DNA of 64,000 bases from Sinorhizobium sp. 6-70. GTDB taxonomy: Bacteria > Pseudomonadota > Alphaproteobacteria > Rhizobiales > Rhizobiaceae. Below, piece by piece: positions 20,569-27,882 of the stretch (position 1 is the stretch's first letter; each line of letters opens with the position of its first letter). Position numbers and translations under genes: made by a program. The notes beneath the pieces are model-generated. The model did no database searches and was not told the origin of the DNA. It saw nothing but the letters and a program-made list of their open reading frames with translations. The stretch covers positions 1 through 64,000 of the forward strand of contig NZ_JASKLS010000012.1 of the NCBI RefSeq assembly GCF_030124375.1, read 5' to 3'.

Positions 20569-20895
20569 ATGCCCGATCTCCCCAGACCGAAATACAAATG
20601 GCGGCAGACGTGGCCAGATGCCCCGAAACACTTTTCGGGCTACGACGGCGGCCGGCTAATCGCGCACATCCATTGGTATCATATGGGCTGGTGGCACTGG
20701 TACATGACCTGGAACCACGCAAAGAACGCCAGCAAGTGGATGCGACCGAACGGTCAGGCCGAATCGGCAAGGGCGGCGGCGCTCGAGGCGGAGGCATGCT
20801 ACGAGGCCATTCTACGATGCGAATGGCCTGGCATGGTCCCGGAGGACCTGCAGTGCATGCTCGACCATGAGGAATGGATGCGGACGCGCCCTTGA
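20569..20895 (+). CDS. Hypothetical aromatic-rich protein (108 aa)
   Basis: A 108-residue protein of unknown function, very rich in Trp, His and Tyr (AHIHWYHMGWWHWYMTWNHA) with a helical acidic C-terminal half (SARAAALEAEACYEAI). A strong ribosome site (GAGGAGG) lies 8 nt upstream of the ATG. It is isolated on the plus strand between the HEPN-like gene and the convergent Panacea pair. Confidence 0.62.
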   Translation: MPDLPRPKYKWRQTWPDAPKHFSGYDGGRLIAHIHWYHMGWWHWYMTWNHAKNASKWMRPNGQAESARAAALEAEACYEAILRCEWPGMVPEDLQCMLDHEEWMRTRP

Positions 20896-20970
20896 ACTCG
20901 CAGTTGAGCCGTCGCGCTGGCTGGCCTCGATCCTCCGAATGGTTTGCTTAATCGTGGGTAGGCTCGCCCA

Positions 20971-21360
20971 CTACCCCAGCCGCTTCTTCAAATGCCCCGC
21001 GGCTATTGTCGCCACAATACCGCCAGTCGCGAGCGTCTGAACTTTCGTCAATTGCTCGGCGGTCAGCCAATGCCACGCCACTGGCGCGAGATAGTGCCAA
21101 AACCAAGCTGAGATTAAGCCGGTAAAGAGGACGAAAAAGCCCCACAAGGACAGGATTGCGATTTTTTCGAAGTGGTTTCGAAATTTCTCATTTCTATTCG
21201 CTTCGTTCGCCTCGGCTCGACGCTTGATCTGCTCGGCCGTTAAATTACTGCCGAGAAGCTCGGCCTCTTTGAGCGCGGAATCGACGGCTAGATGCGACGC
21301 CTCCGGAGGGGAGGCGTCGGGATGGCCTATGGGTATCTTCTTGAGATCGCTATCCAGCAA
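20971..21360 (-). CDS. Membrane protein downstream of PanA, candidate toxin
   Basis: A 129-residue protein. The first 70 residues are hydrophilic and helical (LTAEQIKRRAEANEANRNEK). They are followed by one strong membrane segment (IAILSLWGFFVLFTGLISAW) and a weaker hydrophobic helix near the C-terminus (LATGGIVATIAAG). The gene starts 11 bp after the Panacea-domain gene on the same strand. Membrane-disrupting proteins are among the toxins that Panacea antitoxins neutralise, so this is the toxin candidate of the pair. Inference: sequence alone does not show toxicity. Confidence 0.62.
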   Translation of the reverse strand: MLDSDLKKIPIGHPDASPPEASHLAVDSALKEAELLGSNLTAEQIKRRAEANEANRNEKFRNHFEKIAILSLWGFFVLFTGLISAWFWHYLAPVAWHWLTAEQLTKVQTLATGGIVATIAAGHLKKRLG

Positions 21361-21371
21361 ACACGCACACC

Positions 21372-21839
21372 CTATGGATCTGGGGTGCTGCCGGTCGTTT
21401 CGGCGAGCCTTTGATAATGGTCCTCGATTATGTCGTTCGAAATTTCGAGGCCGAACTCACCTGGCACGTATGTCAAATCCCACGGCGTGTTCTTTGCGTG
21501 CGTCAGACGCGACAACGCCGGTCCGGTCATGCTCCCGTAGATATGGTAGACCTGATCGACGATGCTGCTTTCATGCCTATCCAATTCGTCATCGCGGGCG
21601 GGCAATGGGCCAATGACGGGGTGGCTTCTGAACTGCCGAGTCGCGTTGTACAGCCGCGGAATGACCGGACCGTATTGCCAAGCCTGCACTTCGTCCCTGA
21701 TGAGGGGCCGACCATAAAGACCAAGCATCCATCCATGCGCGATGTAGACCAGCTTGAGAAGCTGCATGGGGGTCAGACTATCACCAGCTTGATCCGCCAA
21801 TTGGAGGAACCGATTGGCGACAACTCTGCTGTCGTGCAT
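21372..21839 (-). CDS. Panacea-domain (DUF4065, SocA/GepA-like) antitoxin candidate
   Basis: A 155-residue protein with the Panacea fold signature: LTPMQLLKLVYIAHGWMLGL, then GRPLIRDEVQAWQYGPVIPR and a helical C-terminus. Panacea domains are known as promiscuous antitoxins (PanA) and occur in SocA and phage GepA proteins. It is the first gene of a two-gene minus-strand unit with the membrane protein ending at 20971. AGGAGG lies close upstream of the start. Confidence 0.82.
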   Translation of the reverse strand: MHDSRVVANRFLQLADQAGDSLTPMQLLKLVYIAHGWMLGLYGRPLIRDEVQAWQYGPVIPRLYNATRQFRSHPVIGPLPARDDELDRHESSIVDQVYHIYGSMTGPALSRLTHAKNTPWDLTYVPGEFGLEISNDIIEDHYQRLAETTGSTPDP

Positions 21840-22255
21840 GCTTCCTCCTTTCTATGTCAGTGCGTTGAAACGTCCCGACCGAGAGTACAGCGGCCGACAC
21901 AACATAGATAATGCGATTCTTGGGGGATTACACCCCCTCACCACTTGACAAGTTGTTAGTTAACGAATCGCAGAACTTCAACCCTTTGAACGTACGATGG
22001 AAAACTTTTCTGACTGAGATCATGCAGGAAGGCTGAACCAAATGTGGCTAAATCAATCGCCAGATCGCGTCACGCAGTTGTCACGCTACTGTCACGAACC
22101 GACAGCTAGACTGCCGAAATGGACGACTACACCGAAACCATCGTTGGCGTGAGTGCTGCGACATTGGTCATCGCAGTGACAATCTTCATCGGCGCCTGGT
22201 TGCAGTAGCCAACCGCCAGACCCTCTGCTTCACCCGCCCTTCTGACGCGCGAAAT
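21840..22255. other. Intergenic region upstream of the PanA-like gene
   Basis: A 416-base interval. It holds the presumed promoter of the Panacea pair, AT-rich DNA around 21945-22030, a cluster of three TGTCACG-like words at about 22078-22096, and one possible 29-codon membrane peptide (separate entry). Nothing else is supported. Confidence 0.4.
22119..22208 (+). CDS. Possible 29-residue single-span membrane peptide
   Basis: The frame ATG 22119 to TAG 22206 encodes 29 residues: a short acidic head (MDDYTETIVG) and one hydrophobic helix (VSAATLVIAVTIFIGAW). Such peptides occur as phage moron or holin-like products and type I toxins. There is no clear ribosome site, so it may be chance. Confidence 0.3.
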   Translation: MDDYTETIVGVSAATLVIAVTIFIGAWLQ

Positions 22256-22531
22256 TCACCGATTCCAGCGCCGATAGACGTTGTCATGTGGCCCCACATC
22301 CACAGCAGCAAATAGATCAACCGCATCCTGCCGAAGAACAATACGATCGCCCTTGTGGGGATCAATTATGAAATACCCAGGCGCACCTGCAAGGGGGCGA
22401 AAATCGAGACTTGGCAAAGCGGGTTCCTGTTGAAACTTGACCAAGGCTCGCGCGACTGCGCGTTGTCGATCGGGAGGTAACCGCCGCAATTCTCGCTCAA
22501 ATGTCTTCTCGATCGATATCTTAACGGTCAT
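22256..22531 (-). CDS. RelE/ParE-family toxin candidate
   Basis: A 91-residue protein with the RelE/ParE toxin pattern: KTFERELRRLPPDRQRAVAR (helices 1 and 2), then FRPLAGAPGYFIIDPHKGDR and IVLRQDAVDLFAAVDVGPHD with the C-terminal beta strands and a YRRWN end. RelE relatives cleave ribosome-bound mRNA and ParE relatives poison gyrase; the target cannot be told here. The start overlaps the upstream gene by 4 bp (ATGA), the usual antitoxin-toxin coupling. Confidence 0.78.
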   Translation of the reverse strand: MTVKISIEKTFERELRRLPPDRQRAVARALVKFQQEPALPSLDFRPLAGAPGYFIIDPHKGDRIVLRQDAVDLFAAVDVGPHDNVYRRWNR

Positions 22532-23097
22532 GAAGCCATGATCGAGTTCAGATAGGCTTCGAGATCGGTGGTGTTGTCGAATACCGGGCCGCCGCGAGAA
22601 TCAGTGTCCAGTTCTGCGCGATGAGCACGCATGAAAAGGGCGAATTCCAGACGCGCTTCGATCGACCGTTCAAGGTGCGATAGCAGCCGACCATCGACCT
22701 CCCGAAGAATGTCTGCCGCGCTCTTCGATATTTTCTCTGCGGCTTTTTGATCTCTCCGGAAAGCCTTTTGCATCCTGCCCAAATCTTTAGCTTCGCGCAG
22801 ACGATTTGCCTCGAAAATCTCTATGACTTGACCAAGCAACTGGGCTTCCTCAGACGCCTCAGTCTCGGTCCGGGGCATTTCCCACACCTGTGCGCGGATG
22901 CGCATACCCTCTTCGATCCAAGCATCAAGATCGGCATCAAGAGCGGCGATATCCGTCAAGCTAGACTGCCTAAACCGCTCCCCATGGTCGAGAACAGATA
23001 TCGGTTCTCGCGCAACTGTGCGCGGCTCCCACAGCATATGCCGTAGGAGGTCACCAAAATCTGGGAAACTTAAAGCCATTGTCGCCATATGCTCCAT
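22528..23097 (-). CDS. Helical partner of the RelE/ParE-like toxin (putative antitoxin)
   Basis: A 189-residue, mostly helical protein, about twice the length of usual RelB/ParD antitoxins. The middle (QLLGQVIEIFEANRLREAKD through KAAEKISKSAADILREVDGR) predicts a coiled coil. No ribbon-helix-helix or AbrB-type DNA-binding motif is obvious. Position upstream and 4-bp overlap with the toxin gene suggest the antitoxin role. GAGAG lies upstream of the chosen start; internal ATGs at 23088 and 23079 are possible. Confidence 0.65.
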   Translation of the reverse strand: MEHMATMALSFPDFGDLLRHMLWEPRTVAREPISVLDHGERFRQSSLTDIAALDADLDAWIEEGMRIRAQVWEMPRTETEASEEAQLLGQVIEIFEANRLREAKDLGRMQKAFRRDQKAAEKISKSAADILREVDGRLLSHLERSIEARLEFALFMRAHRAELDTDSRGGPVFDNTTDLEAYLNSIMAS

Positions 23098-23229
23098 ATA
23101 GTCTCTCTTAGATGCGAAGTCATTACTTCCCGAAGAGTCTCACCCGCCCTTCTCCACCTTCGCTCCGAACCACCCCATGAACAGAACCCCGGATCCGCGC
23201 AGGCATGCCGGTCTTTGTTTGCAGCAGCC

Positions 23230-23676
23230 TCATTGCCGAAGCTGGTTTCCACGTCGGCCGCCATCCTCGAGCCGCTGCAAAATTTCCTTCATCACCTTCA
23301 GGTCGCCGGATTGCTGACTCATCAACGTCTGCAGGTCTTTGATCGCCGTGGTGATCGTAGCGTTGGATTGCTCCTGCACCGTGACCCGGTAGGTGAGGTT
23401 GTCGATCTTGCGGACTTCGGCCTCAAGCCCGCGGAAGCGTTCGTCCGTTCGGCCGTCGCGCTCTCTACTTTCAGCCAGGCGATCCTTCTGGGACTGCTCG
23501 ACCGATGTGCGCCAAGATTGGAGCTCGTCGATGTCGCGCGTGGTGTTGGCCCAGATCCAGCCTCCGCCACCGATCATCCCGACGAGGGTGATCAGGTTCA
23601 GGATCGAATTTAGGTTCCATTCTAGCTTTTGAGCGCGCTTTGGAAGTCCCATGGTCTCTTCCTCGATCGTCCCCAT
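23230..23676 (-). CDS. Lysis-cassette membrane/coiled-coil protein (i-spanin-like topology)
   Basis: About 148 residues: a short basic N-terminus (GLPKRAQKLEWNLNSI), one membrane helix (LNLITLVGMIGGGGWIWANT) and a long periplasmic-side coiled coil (residues about 55-140, including LEAEVRKIDNLTYRVTVQEQ). This is inner-membrane spanin topology, and the gene follows the holin and small lipoprotein genes of the lysis cassette. Two starts (23676, 23652) both have good ribosome sites. It could instead be a holin accessory protein. Confidence 0.68.
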   Translation of the reverse strand: MGTIEEETMGLPKRAQKLEWNLNSILNLITLVGMIGGGGWIWANTTRDIDELQSWRTSVEQSQKDRLAESRERDGRTDERFRGLEAEVRKIDNLTYRVTVQEQSNATITTAIKDLQTLMSQQSGDLKVMKEILQRLEDGGRRGNQLRQ

Positions 23677-23713
23677 ATAGACCCCTCGTATGCAATGCGA
23701 TGGATATGAAAAG

Positions 23714-23743
23714 AGACCGGCCCCCGAGGATGAGAGCCGGCCT
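23714..23743 (-). terminator. Hairpin between holin and spanin-like genes
   Basis: On the minus strand AGGCCGGC pairs over 8 bp (one G-U) with GCCGGTCT around a 14-nt loop, followed by CTTTTC. A partial or attenuating terminator within the lysis cassette is plausible; the T-run is short. Confidence 0.4.
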
Positions 23744-23752
23744 GTCTTGTTG

Positions 23753-23926
23753 TTACTGCGCGTTCTTCGGTGCGAAATAGGTGAGCAGCGCCGGCAGACC
23801 GATCGTGAGCGCGTAGAGCGCCAGATAGCCGTACCAGGGCGTATCATCCGGCATAAAGGGAATTCCGGCCGTCCCGGTGATGGCGCCGCCGGCGGCGGCG
23901 GCGATGGCTTTCGATACCTTGTCCAT
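23753..23926 (-). CDS. Small holin-like membrane protein (57 aa)
   Basis: A 57-residue hydrophobic protein with two candidate membrane segments: SKAIAAAAGGAITGTAGIPF and YGYLALYALTIGLPALLTYF. AAGGAGAG lies 7 nt before the ATG. It sits between the spanin-like gene and the lipoprotein/amidase genes, the place expected for a holin that releases the amidase to the cell wall. The assignment rests on size, topology and context. Confidence 0.7.
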   Translation of the reverse strand: MDKVSKAIAAAAGGAITGTAGIPFMPDDTPWYGYLALYALTIGLPALLTYFAPKNAQ

Positions 23927-23938
23927 GTTGGTCTCTCC

Positions 23939-24259
23939 TTATTCCGCTGCCTTGGCTTCGCGCAGGGCGAGCGTGATTGCTGCATAGGCCTCGGCGGCCT
24001 TCACGAGTGCGGTCGCCGCAGTGACGCTGCCGGGGTCCTTGCAGACGACGTCGAGCGCCGACCAGGCGGCGGCTTCCTTGGCGACGGTGCGTTGCTTGAT
24101 GTCCCCGGTGCTCGCGACGATGAGGAATGCCGAGTGCGCGGTTGCCGCGGCCGAGCAGATCTGCGGTAGATTCTTCTGGATGGCCGAATCGATCGAGCCG
24201 GTGGTGGTGCAAGCGGACAGCGCGAGCGCCGCCGCTGATGCGAAGATCAGTGAACGCAT
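23939..24259 (-). CDS. Small lipoprotein of the lysis cassette
   Basis: A 106-residue lipoprotein: signal peptide MRSLIFASAAALALSAC with lipobox LSAC at residues 14-17. The mature part is Ala-rich and helical, with two further Cys residues. It lies between endolysin and holin genes. An outer-membrane spanin role paired with the coiled-coil protein at 23230 is possible, although o-spanins are often shorter and Pro-rich. TTGGAAAG-type sequence is not clear as a ribosome site; the ATG was chosen by signal peptide. Confidence 0.68.
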   Translation of the reverse strand: MRSLIFASAAALALSACTTTGSIDSAIQKNLPQICSAAATAHSAFLIVASTGDIKQRTVAKEAAAWSALDVVCKDPGSVTAATALVKAAEAYAAITLALREAKAAE

Positions 24260-24285
24260 GGTTGTTTCCCTTGATGTTGGAAAGG

Positions 24286-24996
24286 TCAGAGTTTCGCGGA
24301 GGCTTCCGCGCGCAGTTTGTCGCCGCAGGCCTTCGCGCCAACGATCGACGGGTCGAAAGCAAGGCGGGTGAAATCCCACTTGCCCCTTTGTTGGATGCCC
24401 AGATTGTTCTGGACTTCCGCATGCGAGAGCACCGTCTTGTCGGTGATGTTGATGCCGTAGCGCCGGCAAAGGTCGGCAACGACGCTGGTAAGAGCGCCCC
24501 ACTGCTTCTGGGTCATCGGATACTTTCCAGGATCGAACGGCTGCTCATGGGAGCCACCCATGCAGCACAGCGAGACGCCGATGGAGCCGGAGTTGCAGTT
24601 GAGCGTATGAGCCGCATAGCCCTCCCTCGCTGGCGCCTCGTTGAGGTTAATCGAGGGGATGCCGCGGACGATCTTGCCGTCGTCCTCAATGAGGATGTGA
24701 TAGTGGCTCCGGTCGAACTCGCTGGCTTTGTGAGCACCGGCCGTCCAGTGGCAGATGATCCGCTCCATCTTTGCCGACGGCATCCAGTCGACGGGCACGA
24801 TGGGGTTCGGAGACACTTGGGGAAGCGTGAGCGGCGGCCCGCTTCCCGTTGGTCCTCTTCGGCTTTCCAACTCGTCGAGCGCCGAATTCATGGCGGTGAT
24901 CGTCTCGCCTCCCGGCGCTCCATCCGCCCCATGCTTCGGCAGCGGGAATCCGAGCGCGATCAATCGCCGCTGCAGAAACTGCACGGTCTTGTCCAT
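24286..24996 (-). CDS. Endolysin: N-acetylmuramoyl-L-alanine amidase
   Basis: A 236-residue amidase_2-type endolysin. An N-terminal segment (VQFLQRRLIALGFPLPKHGA, then GGETITAMNSALDEL) resembles a peptidoglycan-binding domain. The catalytic domain has the zinc His in RIICHWTAG, HYHILIEDDG strand, NSGSIGVSLCCMGG, and a second His in VLSHAEVQ. It cleaves the amide between muramic acid and L-Ala. No signal peptide is visible, so release through the holin is expected. AAGGTG lies upstream of the start. Confidence 0.88.
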   Translation of the reverse strand: MDKTVQFLQRRLIALGFPLPKHGADGAPGGETITAMNSALDELESRRGPTGSGPPLTLPQVSPNPIVPVDWMPSAKMERIICHWTAGAHKASEFDRSHYHILIEDDGKIVRGIPSINLNEAPAREGYAAHTLNCNSGSIGVSLCCMGGSHEQPFDPGKYPMTQKQWGALTSVVADLCRRYGINITDKTVLSHAEVQNNLGIQQRGKWDFTRLAFDPSIVGAKACGDKLRAEASAKL

Positions 24997-25254
24997 GGTT
25001 CACCTTTGTTGTGTGGAAAAATGGTCCGAACGATCGGCAGCCAACGGAATCGCCGGGTGCAAGAGCGGCCTAAATCCATTGAGCGAATGGCGGCCAGTCT
25101 ACGGTCGTGGTTAGCTTTACTCAGCCGCCTCGCGCAGGGGCGTGGTGGTTAGAGGCCTGGCAATCCCGCCGATCACGCTGGGCCTCGCTTGCGAGTCGTA
25201 GGTCGAATCCGGCGACTTTCCACTGCGCATTCCGAAAGCACAAGGCCAAGCGGG

Positions 25255-25746
25255 TTAGAGGTTAACGGCTGCCGTCCACATCGTATCGATCTGGATGTCA
25301 GTCAGGCCGAGCGCCGACCCGACAGAGGCAATGAGCGGGTGCATGCGGTTGAAGTTTGTGGCGAATTCCCATTCGATCCGGGCAGTTTCTTTGTCAGGAC
25401 CGTCAGGCATTGCCTCGATGACGGCGCCAACCTGGGCCAATGTGAACCCATTGTTGATTAGACCGAGACGGAGTTGTCGCGCCGTGAGTGGCGGCATCCC
25501 GGCTCGGATCTCCTCAGGCGTCGGCGGGATATAATCACCGACGGGGAAGTCCGGATTATCGGTCATCCATTGCCGTAGCACCGGGTTCAAGCCGAATGGA
25601 TCATCGGGCCGGACAAACGAGACGGCATCGTATGTCTCGCCTTCCATGTCGGTGATGTTGCACGAGACGGCGAAGACGTCGGCCTCTTTCGTCCTGCGGA
25701 TTTCTGAAACTGAGTTCAGAGTGAGGTTCCCTGTCGATATTGTCAT
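25255..25746 (-). CDS. Tail-fibre-associated protein
   Basis: A 163-residue protein directly downstream of the tail fibre gene, overlapping it by 4 bp (ATGA). The N-terminal half is beta-rich; the C-terminal half (PLTARQLRLGLINNGFTLAQ, then IASVGSALGLTDIQIDTMWT) is a helical module that commonly closes small fibre-linked phage proteins. It could be a fibre chaperone or a minor fibre component. The 258 bases downstream, to the amidase gene, hold no gene I can support. Confidence 0.65.
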   Translation of the reverse strand: MTISTGNLTLNSVSEIRRTKEADVFAVSCNITDMEGETYDAVSFVRPDDPFGLNPVLRQWMTDNPDFPVGDYIPPTPEEIRAGMPPLTARQLRLGLINNGFTLAQVGAVIEAMPDGPDKETARIEWEFATNFNRMHPLIASVGSALGLTDIQIDTMWTAAVNL

Positions 25747-26834
25747 CACGCTACCCTTTGCAGAACGGCCCAAGCCTCGTTATCGCTACCGCGTGACCGC
25801 CATGTCCCGGCCAGTGCGGTACTGGCGCTCGCATGGCCGTCATAGAGATACTGATAATTCACCGACGCATGGAGACATGGTGCGATCAGCCCATTGCGCG
25901 CGGCCGTGTTGGCTGTGTAGCAAAAGACAACGTGCCCCAATGGGAAGCTCGTCGTGTTCGCGCTCGTCGTCGTGGACACTTCGGCCGCGATAAAACCCAG
26001 CGCGTGGGCATGGCTGGTCGTGGTGACTGAGTTCGTCGACGAGTTGGTGATGTCGGAAGGTGTTCCGAGCGTGAACGTCCGGGCCGCGGACAGATCGCCG
26101 CCACCGGTTAGGCCGTTGCCAGCGGTGAGTGTGAGTGTCGTGGCCGGGACACCCATCGAGGCCCGCGCCGTTGCCCCGCTTTCTGCTACCCAAGTCGTGC
26201 CATTGCCGACAATGAAGTTGCCGTTCGTGACGGCCATTGCTGCGATTGCATTGAGGCCGGTGTCGAACGCCTGCACATTGGTGCCGATCGTCAACCCAAG
26301 CGTCGCTCGCGCAGTCGCTGCGTCAGCGTCGTCGAGCAGAGTGCGAGCGAACGTAGTCAGGGTCGCGACCGCATAGGTATCAAGCGCGGTCGTGTAAATC
26401 ATGCGATCGGCCGCAGTCGTCAGCCCTGCGATCGAAGCGAGGCCGACATCATAGGCCTGAACATTGGTCCCAATCGTGAGCCCGAGGGTCGCCCTTGCTG
26501 TCGTCGCGTCTGCGTCATCAATCAACGACCTGCCAAAAGCCGTCAGCGTGGTGACCGCGTAAGTGTCAGCCGCGGTCGTGTATGGAAGCTTGTCGGCCGA
26601 AGTAGTCAGGCCGGAGATCGATGTGAGCGCAGCGTGGGCCGTCTGGGCTCCGAGTGCCGTGCGCGCGCCGCTCGCCGTCGTAGCACCAGTACCTCCAGCC
26701 GTGATCGGGCGAGCCGCGTTGGCGTCCGCCGTCAGGTCGTCAACGAAGGCGTTGTAAGGCACGCTCTGGATCGTATTGCCAGACACGCCTTTCGTGCCGG
26801 CAGGAGGGCTGTAAACGCCACCAGTTCTTGGCAT
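25746..26834 (-). CDS. Tail fibre protein
   Basis: A 362-residue Thr/Ala/Gly-rich fibre protein. The N-terminal part (PITAGGTGATTASGARTALG) is a common fibre motif. Residues from about 65 hold two tandem copies of a 62-residue unit, each containing a YTTA-DTYAV-TLT segment and ARATLGLTIGTNVQA. The C-terminal part (TLTAGNGLTGGGDLSAARTF) is a typical fibre shaft before the receptor-binding tip. GGAGA lies 6 nt before ATG 26834. Confidence 0.85.
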   Translation of the reverse strand: MPRTGGVYSPPAGTKGVSGNTIQSVPYNAFVDDLTADANAARPITAGGTGATTASGARTALGAQTAHAALTSISGLTTSADKLPYTTAADTYAVTTLTAFGRSLIDDADATTARATLGLTIGTNVQAYDVGLASIAGLTTAADRMIYTTALDTYAVATLTTFARTLLDDADAATARATLGLTIGTNVQAFDTGLNAIAAMAVTNGNFIVGNGTTWVAESGATARASMGVPATTLTLTAGNGLTGGGDLSAARTFTLGTPSDITNSSTNSVTTTSHAHALGFIAAEVSTTTSANTTSFPLGHVVFCYTANTAARNGLIAPCLHASVNYQYLYDGHASASTALAGTWRSRGSDNEAWAVLQRVA

Positions 26835-26925
26835 TGGCATTCTCCATAGAAAAAGGTCCGCGCCGGGAGCCTTGTCATGTGATCGGAATTTCGGTTTGAT
26901 CGCCTTGGCAACTATGGGGCGAACT

Positions 26926-27072
26926 ATGATTGATCTGAACGACGACGAGGAGCGCGGTATCCAGCTTTTCATGGCGGAGTATGGCGTCGACCGAGATGAA
27001 GCAGTGCGCCGGATCCTGCATGATTGGCTGGTCGGCAACGGGTATTTGCCGCCTGCTGTTGATAACGATTGA
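26926..27072 (+). CDS. Small hypothetical protein (48 aa)
   Basis: A 48-residue acidic protein (MIDLNDDEERGIQLFMAEYG, then DEAVRRILHDWLVGNGYLPP) with a helix-turn-helix-sized pair of helices similar in outline to the C-terminal half of ribbon-helix-helix proteins. It is transcribed against the surrounding virion genes. GTG/ATG starts further upstream are possible. Confidence 0.5.
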   Translation: MIDLNDDEERGIQLFMAEYGVDRDEAVRRILHDWLVGNGYLPPAVDND

Positions 27073-27143
27073 AGCGCCGCGCGCGGCATCTCGACAACCC
27101 TGCAGCGATTTGCTTCATTCCCTCAATCTTGCTGGGGGAAATC

Positions 27144-27605
27144 ATGAAACTTCAAATCGTTGCGGCTTTGGCCGCCTCTATCTGCGTGTCCGGTTGTGTC
27201 AGCCAGAGCGAAATGGCGCTCTCCAACAACGTCTACAAAATCGACGTGGACGCCCAGGGTCTGATCTCGATGGCTATGGCCAAGGGTCAGCTCCAACAAC
27301 GCATAGCTGAATCGACCCTTGCGAAGGGTTATACCCACTACATCATTCAGCAAGCCGGCACACAGAATTCATCGATCTACGCCGGACACACACCTGTTTA
27401 CGGCAACACCACCGTCAACGTCTACGGCAACACTGCATACGCTAACACCACGTACACAGGCGGCCAGCCGATTAATATTCCGACCTCGCAAACGTCCGTT
27501 ATCGTCGCGATGTTCAAGGCTCCTAACGTGCCGGCGAGCGCGATCGACGCCGCACAAGTGTTAGCCGCGTCGAAACCGAAAAAGAAGAAGACGCCCATAA
27601 GCTGA
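27144..27605 (+). CDS. Lipoprotein, probable moron gene
   Basis: A 153-residue lipoprotein with signal MKLQIVAALAASICVSGC (lipobox VSGC). The mature part has a Tyr/Asn/Thr-rich stretch (TPVYGNTTVNVYGNTAYANT) and a Lys-rich tail (KPKKKK). Chromosomal rhizobia carry similar short envelope lipoproteins. GGGGGAAATC precedes the ATG. It is in opposite orientation to the flanking tail genes, as for lysogen-expressed accessory genes, and might alter the cell surface. Confidence 0.68.
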   Translation: MKLQIVAALAASICVSGCVSQSEMALSNNVYKIDVDAQGLISMAMAKGQLQQRIAESTLAKGYTHYIIQQAGTQNSSIYAGHTPVYGNTTVNVYGNTAYANTTYTGGQPINIPTSQTSVIVAMFKAPNVPASAIDAAQVLAASKPKKKKTPIS

Positions 27606-27669
27606 ACACAGTGAGAGTGGCGCAAGCTGCCCGATTGCGCCAACCGCGTCACTCTTCTATGTTGTAGCA

Positions 27670-27882
27670 ATGAGCGCACGCCACACCATTGAGCACGACC
27701 CCAGCGAACCGAAGATCGACCGCCGGCCGGAAAGCTTTCGGATGTTCTTCGTAATCCTGGCGTTGGGATGGGCTTGGTATCTGTATTTCGTTCCTTTTGA
27801 TTGGCGATCCCTTCTTGTGGGGCTTGTCACCGGAGGGGCGTTGATGCTCTGGGCGTCGGTCCGCTTTAAGCACCTATGGTAG
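27670..27882 (+). CDS. Small membrane protein (70 aa)
   Basis: A 70-residue protein with two membrane helices (FRMFFVILALGWAWYLYFVP and WRSLLVGLVTGGALMLWASV) and a hydrophilic N-terminus. It follows the lipoprotein gene on the plus strand and its end overlaps the convergent virion gene by 9 bp. Function unknown. Confidence 0.52.
   Translation: MSARHTIEHDPSEPKIDRRPESFRMFFVILALGWAWYLYFVPFDWRSLLVGLVTGGALMLWASVRFKHLW

Noticed and set aside
23165..23203. A 12-codon minus-strand frame between the toxin-antitoxin and lysis genes
   Set aside because: Too short, with no ribosome site or conservation evidence available.
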